Positions 46,561-57,622 of a stretch of DNA of 64,000 nucleotides are shown in pieces; the stretch's first letter is position 1, and each line of letters opens with the position of its first letter. A model generated the notes under the pieces. That model had not been told where the DNA came from and searched no databases. It was given only the letters and a program-made list of their open reading frames with translations. Both the position numbers and the translations under genes were made by a program. This DNA is from Endomychus coccineus (Eukaryota > Arthropoda > Insecta > Coleoptera > Endomychidae). The stretch covers positions 176,496,868-176,560,867 of the forward strand of contig OY294069.1 in assembly GCA_958510875.1 (NCBI GenBank), read 5' to 3'.

Positions 46561-48527
46561 CTGGTTGGCATTAATTATTATACTTGTACATCCGAATTCG
46601 TACAAGTAATCGTATGATACAACAATGGCGTAGCAAATTACTCAGATTGTTGGTTCCGTTAATCGTCAATTACTCGAATAATAACAGATCTTTGAAAATA
46701 TTTTTATTAGCTGTTAACCCAAATCTGGTGATGTGCGTGCAAACGAAGCGTCTCTACTCGTGTAACATAAACAATTAATGACCACCCAGTTTGGAAATAG
46801 TGGCCAAGGTGCAGGATGTTTGAATGTAAAATGCGACTGGTTGTTACCACAGACAGTTGTAGAACATTGTTGAATCAATTAAAATGGTCGACGAATTTAT
46901 AGTCCAATCAACATTTTTAAAGTCCTTCATCCGAAATTAAAATGCTTTACTTACAGATATTTTGTCTCGGCCGAGGTATTTATGTTCTACAAACTTTGAA
47001 TTTTTACGATTGATTTCGGAATCGATGCGAGGTGTACGTGCTACCTTTTCCGGTCAATATGCAATCCCTTCGCTTCCCCTACAGATCTTACCAAGCGATT
47101 TTCCATTATTGCCCATTGTTCAAATTCCAAGTTCCACTTCGAATAATTTTCCCTTATCAGTTCATCAAAATGTTGATCCGTTCTCACTGTCAAAGAAGTT
47201 ATCATGTAATCAGATCGTTGCTTAATTATAAAAGTTATGATGACTTATCAAACAGGAAGAAGATTCAATTCAATCAGTCTTAGATAAAATTCTATCATAG
47301 CGACGGCATTACGGTTGTGGAAGAAATTTCCTCCCACTCACCGTTGTCGGATTCACGTAATTCTTCTTGTGAAGTCTGCAGCGTTATCTGCTTATCTATG
47401 GAAGAAATGGAACATTAATCGAATACCGACACTGATTGACCTCATTCTTATTGCTACCTGATCATATTCATAACCAGAATAAGTCTCACACAAGCTGTAT
47501 AACATTCTATGGCTGTATAACATTCTATGGCCTTACGATTGTTTAAATGAATGAGCATTGGACGATTGTATCGTATCATAAGAGTGTTCCCTTCAAATTA
47601 TGTGCGAAAGTAACCGCTGATTCAAATTAGTCGCCAATGAACAATACATAAACAACCAATCTAGATAAACCGTTATTCGGCGAAAGAGTTTGGTAGCTTA
47701 TTGCCGTTAATTTGCCACGGTAATATCTAAATGATAGGTTAGGAGTAGCGGTGCAACGCTGCATGTGCCAAAATTGGCACTTTCAGTGTAATTTCGAAAT
47801 TAGATCACGTAATATAAAGTCATTAGTGATGGGAACGCTCGGGTTGATCACGCTTAGAGGCTCGTCATGAGCCAACAAATTGATGGGAAGATATTCTTGT
47901 AATGATTAACAACTTTACTTATTATCTATATGACTTGCTAAAGAAATTAATCACTTAATAAATGAAATTACCGCGCGGTGTTTTGTGAACGCCGAGCTTC
48001 GACTAATTATGGTATTACTTCGTAGATAATTAACTCTAACTTTTGAATTAGTCTGTATTATTAAATTCATCATATTCTTCATTGCATTCTTGACTAGTAT
48101 ATAGTAAAAAAAATGCGTACTGCTTTTTCATTCTTGGAAAAACTTGAATCGAACCTTACAAAAAAGTTGTTGAACTTGAAAAGACCCAATTGAAATCTCA
48201 CGCACAGTGAATATTCGTTAAATTAGCAGAAATTATAGTTGATTAGTCCTCATTGCCCTGATTATAACGTCAATTGATAAGCTGGATCAGCAAATTCTCT
48301 CTTATTAACTGCTTTTTTCTTCTGAAGTCATCCAGTCGGCACTATAATCTATCCCTTCTGTGTGGCTGAATGAGGGGGCAACGTAAGGCACAGCTATCTG
48401 GCAAAATGATTAAAAATAACCTGACTCAGCACAGACATACAAGCAGCCCAGACTCTGTACACGAGAATTTCTTTATTTCTAGTCAATAAATGGATATATC
48501 ACATTTTCATTTTAGTGAAATTTTTTT
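46561..48527. other. non-coding stretch, nothing recognised
   Basis: No supportable gene in almost 2 kb. The part around 47540-48320 appears unique and moderately complex; the remainder is AT-rich. Short open frames at 46584-46778, 46962-47225 and 47032-47283 have no motif. Confidence 0.35.
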
Positions 48528-48990
48528 TAAACTACACATAATTTAAATTATACAAACAATACATTACACCGATTATAGAAACTATATTTATTACTAATCG
48601 TTCAAACTATACGTAATAAAAATTATATAAACTGTATGTAATACAAAATTATACAAGCTACATCTAATACAAATTTTATAAACTATACATAATTCCAATT
48701 ATACAAACTATTCATGATAAAAATTATATAAATTTTATGTAATATAAATTATACAAACTACATATAATACAAATTGTACAAACTATACATAATACCAATT
48801 ATACAAATTATTCATAATAAAAATCACATAAACTGTATGTAATACAAATTACACAAATTACGTATAATACAAATTGTACAAACTATATATAATACCAATT
48901 ACAAAAACTATTCATAATAGAAATTATATAAACGTATGTAATAAAAATTATACAAACTACATATAATTCAAATTGTACAAACTATATATT
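48528..48990 (+). repeat. higher-order tandem array, 4 x 25 bp = 100 bp
   Basis: A 25-base AT-rich monomer of the pattern TACAAACTANNNATAATACC / AATTA is repeated about 18 times. Neighbouring monomers fall into four types (core differences ACATATAATAC, TACATAATACC, TTCATAATAAA, GTATGTAATAC) that recur in fixed order. The type-1 monomer starts at 48551, 48652, 48752, 48852 and 48951, so the higher-order period is 100 bases, with single-base slips. No open frame is maintained. Confidence 0.9.
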
Positions 48991-50189
48991 TTATAGAATA
49001 CAATTTATTATGCAACCTTATACTACTCATTACGTCGAAGGCATTTGTGGTCTTATTGAGAGCTTCTAAATCTTCTGCCATATCTGGTTTGGAAATAAAG
49101 ATTCTTTAGTGAAAGACGTATAAAACAATCGGAATTTTTTTCCAATCTACGATTCTTCGGTTTCGGTTCACACAATGAGAAGTTAAATATATTTCTGCTT
49201 TAAAAATATCATGCGATAACAGTAATGCAGTCATTGCCCTATATCAAAAATTTGATTCTTATCCTTTGGCGATAAACCTCTTTTCTGTAATTGGAGGCGA
49301 ACTTGATCAAGTACCTGTAACCTGTACCCAGGTTATTCTCATTCAGTTCCATGAATGAGGAACCACATTATGTAGCCAATTTCGAGGGAAGAAACTTTGA
49401 GATCAGAAGTAATACAGCACTACATTATTGTTAAGTAACATTTTTCATATGTACTCCTACATTTGTCCTTTAGCAAACAAAACTCAAGTGGCTCCGCATA
49501 ACTTGATGTCAAGACTTTCTAGTACCTCGATTAAACTATCCTATAACCCCAAACTTCAGTGGAATACCCGAATACTTATGGAAAAATAACCTCTCAATAT
49601 TAGTAGATTGTAAATCGTTAATTATAGAATGATGTTCGTAAAATTCAAATTTCTTTATTATTGCTTATTTCAGTAAGAGAGAAGTATTCCTATCGGCGTA
49701 TTTAATGAATCAATGGTATGAGAACATAAGTCATATTTAAACAGTTCCACTATTAGGGAGCCTCCTCTGACCGGAACCGATGAGGGTTAGGCATACCAGC
49801 TTTACACACTGTTACTTCTGACACTAGCACGATACCATGCGAATTCCACTTTCGAATCAATTTCCTGAGGGGAGTTTCCAGTTTCAATCTCAGTGCAAAA
49901 ATCAACTACAAACTTATCGTTTGAATATTTTTATAAAATGTTAATTCTCGTAGATATCTTCGGTTAAAAAACTTCCAAATTTCATCAATGATTTGCACTA
50001 AAGACTAAATTATTTTCTAATAATACAAATCAATAGTGCAAACCATTGATAAGACGAATTGAAGATTCATTCACGAACCAAGAGCCAGAGCTTATAAGCT
50101 TAGTTGACTTAGTTAACTGCCTCACTTGAGAAGGTCTACAGAAATAATACTCAAGTTTCGCTGAACATATGTTAGAACATGACCACAAG
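48991..50189. other. non-coding stretch, nothing recognised
   Basis: No supportable feature. Confidence 0.4.
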
Positions 50190-50415
50190 TATACCCATAT
50201 CTCCAGGGTCGTCTTTTGATGACGTAGGGCGACAGGCTGAGGCCTTCGCCAATACGTATGATCTCGAGCAGTCAATTAATGAACCAACACGGATCCCTCA
50301 TAACAACTATCATTAAGTCAATACGCTCGACTTATTCCTCACTATAACTATCCATATTCCTATGAAGTAAAGGTAAAACTCTGACCATTCTCTCTGAATC
50401 TCTGAAGAGATTAAC
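50190..50415 (+). pseudogene. LINE endonuclease fragment
   Basis: YDLEQSINEPTRIP followed by LDLFLT-like sequence repeats the part of the endonuclease found at 29.7-30.0 kb. Nucleotide similarity is obvious (both contain TATGATCTCGAGCAG). The SDH block is frameshifted, and the fragment is bounded by unrelated sequence. Confidence 0.55.
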
Positions 50416-51729
50416 TCGATATCATTGTCTCTTCACTGCAATAGAAATTTCGAAGAAGTAATACATAAGAGATGAAAAATCTATTACTCATTACTTAAAT
50501 ATGTCAATTCGAATAAACTGTAAATCTAATGACATAATATACAATTTGACATATTTCTACATCTTTATCTGTTTCTAATCATTTGCCATATATTTTCGGT
50601 TCCTATGGGTGAGGAAAAGTATTTATCTATGGATCACGTTTCAATTTTTTTTAATTTCCCTGTATAATACAGATTTAATATGTCATGATAATAATTATGC
50701 TACGTGTTTAGTGAACTGAAGTGTTATTTCCAGTATAATAGAAAGCAATTCGATTGTTTACTCAGGAAATGAAGGAATTCATCAGAGTAAGAGTGGATCA
50801 AAATGTATTTAAATTGTACGCATAACAATTATCTTCTTAGATATTCCTGTAACAATGCTGCTTTGATGAATAGTGGGTATTATTACGGCTAATTTTGATT
50901 TATATGTAAATAGTTGACGGGCCATAGATAGTTTCCAATAATTGTATAGGTAATGAATGGATGGTCGAAATTCAATCAGAGAAGTATTCATAGTGAAAAT
51001 ATTTCCAATTGAACAGCAAAGCGATTGTTAGGCAATTAGAGACTATTTCACGGCACTGGACAATGCCATCATTCATTTATATACCATCGGCTTCGGGCTA
51101 TCACCTGGTCTCAAGTGGCAAACGATTCTACTTTTACGGCGGATCCTCTTCTTCTCACAACCCAAAATCAACTTTCTCATAATCGGAGAAATGTTTATTC
51201 TAGAAACTGCCGTACTCGCATCCATCAGTTTTGAAAGATATGAATATCTTATGTGCTTAGATTTTTATTATAGTAACCTTGCTTCACTAGCCGCGTCTTC
51301 TAATGTAACCCCATTTCTTTTTCTTTTGATTCGGTCCTCCAGTGAACTCTGGACAACTCCAAAGGTATGTGCAGATTTTATATAATGTTCGTAATAAGAC
51401 AGCCTTAATAGTCTGTAACATATATTGTGACCATTGTTGGTGATCTGATTTGTTCTGGTAATTACGTACAGGTTTATAAGCTGAAAATATCAAATAAATT
51501 TTTGAGTTTATCATCGGATAAAGGAAAAATACCTAGTTATGATTGACTTCCTATGTATGAGACAGAACCAGGTGTACTACCCGCTTTTATCCAACCCAGT
51601 TTCACCCCGGAAACACTTGAACAACATATAACTACATGTAGCTTGAATTACAACCTCTAATGGAAACATTTTTGCCCTTAAATACACCAAAATGGAAGGG
51701 TCTCATCCTGTACTTAAGCAAAGTATATT
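50416..51729. other. non-coding stretch, nothing recognised
   Basis: Only short frames without motifs (50809-50991, 51191-51385, 51287-51514). Confidence 0.4.
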
Positions 51730-51975
51730 ATTATATTGTCTCACAGAACCCCAGCTGAACATTCACAGAGGAGATGTTCCGCCGTTTCATCGTCTTTGGA
51801 ACATGATCGATATTTAGTGTCTTCCACTGAGCCGAGTCGTAGATCGTGGTTTAAACAGCGATGCATGTGTTTAGACCAATTAGAGTACCTATGTTTATCC
51901 TGCCTTGCTCTTGAGTTACAACGATAGAAGTCAATTGCTTTGAGAGCCAGATTCTGTTGAACGGCACCATTTGAT
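51730..51975 (-). pseudogene. LINE C-terminal zinc-knuckle fragment, third family
   Basis: On the minus strand KHMHRCLNHDLRLGSVEDTK is followed by YRSCSKDDETAEHLLCECSA. The pattern H.HR..L.....  C..C....ETAEH.LC.C.A is the post-RNase H zinc knuckle of I/R1-type LINE proteins. It diverges from the copies at 41.8 and 53.1 kb. Confidence 0.6.
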
Positions 51976-52429
51976 GGAATTTTAGTTCAAAGCTATACGA
52001 ATGACTATAAGTAAGTAAGTATGGAGCAATTTATGAATTTAATCAATTATTTGTTTTTCTGGAGTCACAAGACAGTACCAACAGCAGAAATGCAAGTTAG
52101 AGCTTACAATTAGCAGGGACTTTTACAGATGTTCAGTCCGCCAGATCGTATTACTCCACTTCAGCATTTTTCACAAAGATCGTATTTGCGTCTTCAAAAA
52201 GTTGAATGCGATCGGAATGCAATTCAATGTCCTCAATCTGAACCAACGCGGAAATTACTAGAAAATAAATTCACATTAGTCAATTTAGAGTTTTCCATTA
52301 TCTAGAAGTAACTGACTATACAAGAAGCGGCAATCGGATCCCACAAACTTATAGCAATAGTGGAATAATAATGGAAGGCATTACACCTTACTACCAATTA
52401 GTGGCGAAAGACATCCCATTTATTCAATG
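51976..52429. other. non-coding stretch, nothing recognised
   Basis: No supportable feature. Confidence 0.4.
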
Positions 52430-53452
52430 AGAACTGATGGGATGTGACCACGTTATACTTTCGACAATAAATATAGTACAAGTATACCCTTCAAGGAAGA
52501 TTGGGTCAACAATAGCATTCAATCAATCTTACCAACCAAGGGTGAAATCCGGTTTACTGATGAAGCCAGAAACCATGGACAGGCGACAGCAGGGATCTAC
52601 AGCAAACAGTCAGACAAAAGTATTATCATACATCTAGACAAATACACAACTATCGTTCAAACTAAGATACTGGCTATAAGATGCTGTGTTCAAGCTACTT
52701 AAAGCATTTGCACAGACAGCAAAGCAGCTCAGGCTACGTTGGGTAGCACAACAACCTTAGCGGAGATGAAATCAGACACCCTGTTCTGGGTCCCCAATCT
52801 CTCTGGGATAAGGGGAAACGGAATAGCCGATGAACTTGCAAAACTAGAAGCCACGGAATGTCTAATAGGACCATGAAATGACGGTGAGCGTCAAGGAGAC
52901 GATCCTCGGCTGGTTCAGATCAAACACTCGAAATAGTGGTCTAAACAAGTGAGGACGATGGTTAAAACCGATGACATACTACTGACACAGATACTAACAG
53001 AACCGTTCCACTACCGCCTCCACAAAATGAACCTGACCGATTCATCGTTATGATGCAGATGGTGCAAATGAAAAAACGATACGTCAATTCACATTCTGTC
53101 CAGATGTGTAACACTGATTCTCTCAAGACACAGAGTACTCTCCGTAGAGCTATGCGACCCTGAGAAATTCCAGTAACTAGTTATGAAAAAGGTGATAAAT
53201 CTCTCCGGGGCATTACCCACCTGTTTGGACACCATGTCGGGCTTGGGTATACGATAGGGGCCTAACCGCACATCTCGGGAAAATCGTAAGCTCTTTTGAG
53301 TGGGAACGGTGAACACAATTGAGTGGGAACCACACCATGAGATGAGATTCCCTTCTGCCCAAGCTGAGGCCCTTTGCATCCCAAAAAGCCTCAGCCTCGG
53401 CAGAAGGGAACCTCGCGCCAGTTCCGACTTACGCTAATAATAATAATAAGAA
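52430..53452 (+). pseudogene. I-clade LINE: RNase H, zinc knuckle, 3'UTR and (TAA)n tail
   Basis: The frame starts in the RNase H domain (GEIRFTDEARNHGQATAGIY; a D is conserved in the first block). It continues with SICTDSKAAQATLGS (second acidic block) and LFWVPNLSGIRGNGIADELA (third block, with GHSG changed). Then follow LLTQILTEPFHYRLHKMNL and NDTSIHILSRCVTL, and a C-terminal end GLGYTIGA. Three in-frame stops break it. The 3'UTR contains a large stem-loop, and the element ends in (TAA)4 at about 53452. This supports I-clade membership. It lacks the reverse transcriptase, as expected for 5' truncation. Confidence 0.75.
53348..53410 (+). other. hairpin at the 3' end of the I-clade LINE
   Basis: The arms TTCCCTTCTGCC (53348-53359) and GGCAGAAGGGAA (53399-53410) pair perfectly over 12 bases. 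The inner arms GCTGAGGC and GCCTCAGC pair over 8 bases, separated from the outer stem by a small CAA/CTC internal loop. The structure sits about 30 bases before the (TAA)n tail. Such 3' stem-loops serve as reverse-transcriptase recognition sites in several LINE families; here that role is inferred. Confidence 0.7.
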
Positions 53453-54299
53453 CAAAATATAAATGTTCCGAATAACTTCTTTGTATGGTCTTGAACGTTA
53501 TATATCACTCCGGTTTTTCCGCAAGGCATAGTTATGAGACCTATGCTTTAGAATTGATTTTATATGATGTTCATTAATACATGTAACTGTAGCTATAAGT
53601 GCATGTGTTATCAGCAATGTAATGACATTATAATCGGTGGAGCAACCTAGTAGATACTTGTTGCACTGGTTGAGGATGACATGAGTGCATTAAGACTTCC
53701 ATAGGTCTATTGAGCTCCCGGTGCGTTTTCAAACATAAGTCGATAGAATTGATAGAAATATTACGGTACCATAAAGATTGATATATAGTTTCATGTCAGA
53801 CTATAACAAATTAATTGTTTCTAATGACTATACTTAGCTCGAATAAGTTTAATAAATTAATTTAGAGAGCTTTCGTTTTTTAGTTACTTAACAAGGCAAT
53901 TAAAGTAAATATATGTGTCAGTTGTTCTTATTCTGTTCTATGAACATAAGCACAGGTCATTTGTATAATTGCTCTGTTATTTAATTATTAATGTATTTCG
54001 GCTGGGTATTTCAGTGAACGTATTCCTCTAGTTTGGGTGTATTCTTAACACTCTTCAGGCGACTGTACAAATTTACAGTGGCGGAGACTGATCTGTCAAC
54101 GCCCAGGGCTATATATATTGCGAGGCTATCGATCTCCCTTTACCAAACTGATCGTCTAGAGGTATCACGGTATCTCACTTAACTTTTGTGAGAGACCTGA
54201 GTTCGAATTCCGACTGACTTGCCGTCGTTTTGTTCATAGAATTTACTCACTGCATACCAAGTAGGTACATAATATACATTGACGTGTGACAGTTTCGAT
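53453..54299. other. mostly unassigned, with a tRNA-like segment
   Basis: No coding signal. At about 54148-54225 lies a tRNA-like sequence: GTCTAGAGGTATCACGG, a TCTCAC/GTGAGA stem, and GAGTTCGAATTCC as B box. This looks like a tRNA-derived SINE head, possibly related to tRNA-Asp or tRNA-Val. Confidence 0.4.
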
Positions 54300-54505
54300 T
54301 ATTCGTGTTTCTGTTCATTTCGGCGATGTGGAGATTTTTAATTGAAATTGGTGCTATAAAGACGCTTTGTGCTGATACAATTATCTTTAAGAAATCCCGT
54401 TTTAGACATAATGCGTCTTCTGATGATGGTCGTGAGACCGAAACGTACGTAAAGACGGAAATAATAAGCATATTTGTTAGAGTGACCTATTTCCCGAGAA
54501 TTTAT
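54300..54505 (+). mobile_element. solo terminal repeat of the PLE family
   Basis: It shows the same order of motifs as the right repeat of the PLE at 57.3-60.0 kb: TTTCGGCGATGTGG, GACGCTTTGTG, a hammerhead motif, and ATTTCCCGAGAATT. Sequence identity is moderate, so it comes from a related subfamily. No coding region is attached. Confidence 0.75.
54414..54457 (+). ncRNA. hammerhead ribozyme motif, copy 2 (fully conserved core)
   Basis: Stem I CGTCTT (54414-54419) pairs perfectly with AAGACG (54452-54457). Core CTGATGA (54420-54426); stem II GGTC/GACC closed by a GTGA tetraloop; GAAA; stem III of two base pairs (CG-TA-CG) above the A-T pair that precedes cleavage; cleavage-site base A at 54451. 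Every nucleotide needed for hammerhead self-cleavage appears to be present. The ACGTACGT of stem III is self-complementary, so a dimeric ribozyme is plausible. Confidence 0.85.
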
Positions 54506-55009
54506 ATACAATCTAAAATTATTGAAAATTTCGACTGTGCAAAATGTCGTAAAGCTCCCTTAAAATAATTTTTAGTAGTTTGTAGCAGTGATAGACATGT
54601 TTTGTAGATTTTATTAGTTCAGGTTGTTTTGTTACACTTACATAATGCATACTGTTTTTTAATAAATAACAGAAAAAGTATTTAAAAATATTTTGTTCAC
54701 GAGTAGGTTTTTTTACCCGCTGGTTGTGTGGGGTGTAGACAATTGATTCCCTGATTTTCGATTTATTTTTAAATTGGAACTTTATTGTGATTACACTACT
54801 CTATCCCTATTAACATTACTTAGCTAACTCTTAAAAATGATATGAAAATTCCTATTTCTTCTTCATTCGTTTTTCAGTAGCATGTAGCATGAGCACAAGT
54901 AGTAGATACTCTTATGCATTTAAAATATAAAATAAAATAAAAAATCAAATGGAATCAGTTTTTCGGTCAAATATTTTTGTCCTTCAACCCCAAAATTTGT
55001 TGTCTGTGC
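54506..55009. other. non-coding stretch, nothing recognised
   Basis: AT-rich DNA without features I can assign. Confidence 0.4.
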
Positions 55010-55330
55010 CCTCACAAAAGCATTTGATAGTGTTTCTACTGATATTCTGATATATAAACTGAACAGTTATAAGTTTTCTGGAACATCATCATTGTCTTTG
55101 ATACGATCTCATTTATCTGGTGGAAGGCAAGTTGTCTATATACATTCTACTAACTGTCTATGTTGCCGGTTACCTTAGGGGTACCCCAAGGCTCCATACT
55201 TGGACCTGTACTCTTTTTAATATACACTAATGATGTACCATTAAAAGTTCCTGAAGGCAACGTAATCTTATATGCAGATGATACAACCACATCAAGGGTT
55301 AATACAGACTTCAATATATTTAAAAAAAGA
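55010..55330 (+). pseudogene. LINE reverse-transcriptase fragment
   Basis: Plus-strand pieces are ALTKAFDSVSTDILIYKLNS, then FSGTSSLSLIRSHLSGGRQV, then after a frameshift [20 protein letters not shown] and [14 protein letters not shown]. The YADD active site is intact. It is a short internal piece of a Jockey-type element with both ends lost. Confidence 0.7.
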
Positions 55331-55334
55331 AACT

Positions 55335-55620
55335 AGAAGCCATTTGAAGCAGAAAATGAAAAGTTTGAAAAATAAATGGCAAATAGCTGGTTGAGTTTTC
55401 CTAGTAACCGACTTCGGATTCGTGATCAGCGACCCATAAAACCCTCAAGAAGCCATTTCTGAAGACGAAAATAGGAGTTTGAAAAATAAGTGGAAAATAG
55501 CTAAATTTTCCCGATTTTCTGGTCTACGGTTGAGTTATCCGGGTAGCCGATCTCGGATTCGTGATCAGCGACGAAAAAAATCTCCTAGATACCATTTTCG
55601 GAGCTCAAATTTAATTTTTT
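55335..55620 (+). repeat. tandem repeat, about 120-bp unit
   Basis: Units contain GAAGCCATTT, AGTTTGAAAAATAAGTGGAA, AATAGCT, TTTTCC and CCGA(C/T)(T/C)TCGGATTCGTGAT followed by CAGCGAC. Two units are nearly complete and a third is partial. A related single copy is at about 37920, so the sequence is a dispersed repeat that expanded locally. Confidence 0.7.
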
Positions 55621-56614
55621 GTATAAATGATATAACGTCACATATTGGAGGGGTAAAAATGGGCCAATTTTGACGTTCTGGGGGTGAAGGAGTGGGAAGC
55701 GCATAACGTTATCGTATCACGAATTACCTTTGGGCTTCGTAAACATCATGCAAAACTGTTTCAGATTCTACCTTTTGAACAAAAGTTATTTATTCGGCCT
55801 TTTTCCCCAGTTTACAGCCTAGACTAGTATATTCATATATTCATTTGTTTTTAATTCTCTCACATTTCACCACCTGGTTGTGAAATTTATAACACATCCT
55901 TGAAAAATTCGTCATTCACAAGGAGCGGCAGTTTTTTTTTTCTAAAATACCCATCTTCTGAGAAGTTATATTAATTAAAACTAGTACTTGATAGACATCA
56001 CGAGACTGGATGAGAGGAATGCGAGAAAAATACGAAAGGAAGCTTATAAAAATGCCCAGACCACCTAAACTGTTAGTGTAAGAAGCTTCTGGATTTAAAA
56101 CTCCCAATTAAAATATTTGGATGCTTACTTGTATATAATTAATACAAATTGTTTCTCATATGTCTTGAAAAATAATTCGGTCGCGTTCCTTTCAATTAAT
56201 ACTTGATATGGAATTCAAATTAAACCAATTTTTAAACCTAATTTGTTTTGTCTCTTCACTATATGCTACTCTTCCATTGAATAGAACATATTTCTACTTG
56301 AAGAGGATATTAATTAGATAGTAGTACTAAAGGAAGAATAATGGGTGTGTGTACTTGTTTTTACAGAGTAGTTGTGAGAATAGAATAGAATAGAATTCAT
56401 TTCAAAATTACATTTGTCTTTTGACTACGCACTAAAAAATATACAAATTAAATGACATTGTTTTCATGTATATCACATATTCAAATAATCACTGACACTG
56501 TATGACACCCAGTTCAGTAAGACTTTGATCTTTTTTAACTTTCCCACTTGGAGCATGTTCAATATCATTGTGAAATTCATAATAAAGTTTAATACACATA
56601 TAGAAGGACTATGT
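55621..56614. other. non-coding stretch, nothing recognised
   Basis: No coding signal. A short AATAG repeat at 56377-56395 followed by ATTCATTTCAAAATTACATT may be the tail of an otherwise unrecognised element. Confidence 0.4.
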
Positions 56615-56745
56615 ATAAATTGTCGAGAAATAGGTCACATACGCTTATAATTCTAGTCTTTACGTACGTATCGGTCTCACGATCATCATCGGAAGACGTA
56701 TCAATGATTGAAACAGGGTTTCCTAAAACTAATTGTATCAAGGTG
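56615..56745 (-). mobile_element. fragment of a PLE terminal repeat
   Basis: The minus strand carries the hammerhead motif followed by GTGACCTATTTCTCGAC, parallel to the repeats at 54.4 and 57.3 kb. It abuts a LINE fragment on its high-coordinate side without a spacer, suggesting insertion into that LINE or a recombination junction. Confidence 0.65.
56655..56698 (-). ncRNA. hammerhead ribozyme motif, copy 3 (core mutated)
   Basis: Same layout as copy 2, but the core reads CCGATGA instead of CTGATGA and GATAC replaces GAAAC. Stem II GATC/GACC has one mismatch. Both changes hit invariant positions, so self-cleavage is not expected. Confidence 0.7.
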
Positions 56746-57130
56746 CTGTTGGTGGTAATCTCGAGAATTATTATGGAAGACTTCATAGGAATAGTTGTAC
56801 CTGACATCATCATATTAGGGATTGTGGCATCCGCCTCCCTGGAGAAGACGCAAGCTTGAGTTTTGGTTGAATTAAACTCCACTGGATTATCAGATTCCCA
56901 TTTCAAAATCTTTGCCAGATCTCCATGAATTGCGTCAACCTCTCTATGTGTCGCTCTTCCGGTTTCAATGAGAAAGCGGTATGAAGTGTACCATCATCTG
57001 AAGAGCTGTGGACGGGACAGGTGGTCACTTCCAACAGATCGTTGATATGGAGCAGAGACAAAGTTGGTACCAAGACATATCCCTGTGGAACACCAGCGCT
57101 GATAGCCATTGTATTGGAGAATACTTGTAA
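56746..57130 (-). pseudogene. LINE reverse-transcriptase fragment
   Basis: The minus strand has MAISAGVPQGYVLVPTLSLL, then HINDLLEVTTC, then SSDDGTLHTAFSLKPEERHI (the active-site FADD is changed to SSDD), then LKWESDNPVEFNSTKTQACV. The same family is at 33.5 kb on the plus strand. The fragment ends at the PLE repeat. Confidence 0.7.
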
Positions 57131-57381
57131 GGGTACAAATTACTCTTACCTAAGGATAAACTAAAAGCTCTATTTTATCACTTGGTTGCCGACAGCTACA
57201 GTGAAGACGGTCGTGAGTTATAATTTCAGATGTTAAGAATTCGGGCGCCAGAGTATTTTAACCAACCAATGAATTATGTATATAACTAGGGGATAATAAA
57301 GATTCTTGACCCACGTATGAATTAATACACAATTCTCGGGAAATAGGTCACATTAACACATATATTTTTATTTTTACCCTC

Positions 57382-57423
57382 GTCTTTACGTACGTTTCGG
57401 TCTCACGACCATCATCAGAAGAC
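57382..57423 (-). ncRNA. hammerhead ribozyme motif, copy 4 (PLE left repeat)
   Basis: On the minus strand: stem I GTCTT with AAGAC (5 bp), core CTGATGA, stem II GGTC/GACC with GTGA loop, GAAA, short stem III ACG-TA-CGT and A at the cleavage position. All core positions are conserved. It points away from the PLE gene, because the left repeat is inverted. Confidence 0.8.
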
Positions 57424-57622
57424 TTATTAATACAATAACCTGATTACTCAGAAATACTGTAATAACACAAAGCGTCCTTATCGCACAAATTTCGTTTAAA
57501 TGCCAACGTCGCGAAACGAACGGAGACATGAAATCGGAACTATAACACAGCAATGTTGCAGCGTAAAAATTAAAAATCCACTATTAAGTAGAATCATCAA
57601 TAAATACGAACACATTTCATAA

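Noticed and set aside
48528..48990. CRISPR-like array
   Set aside because: The units are directly tandem without unique spacers, and the setting is a eukaryotic genome.
53089..53379. 96-codon minus-strand frame
   Set aside because: Antisense to the C-terminus and 3'UTR of the I-clade LINE.
54076..54090. CAGTGGCGG resembling a hAT terminus
   Set aside because: Only nine bases match, the following sequence does not resemble the family, and there is no partner end or target duplication.
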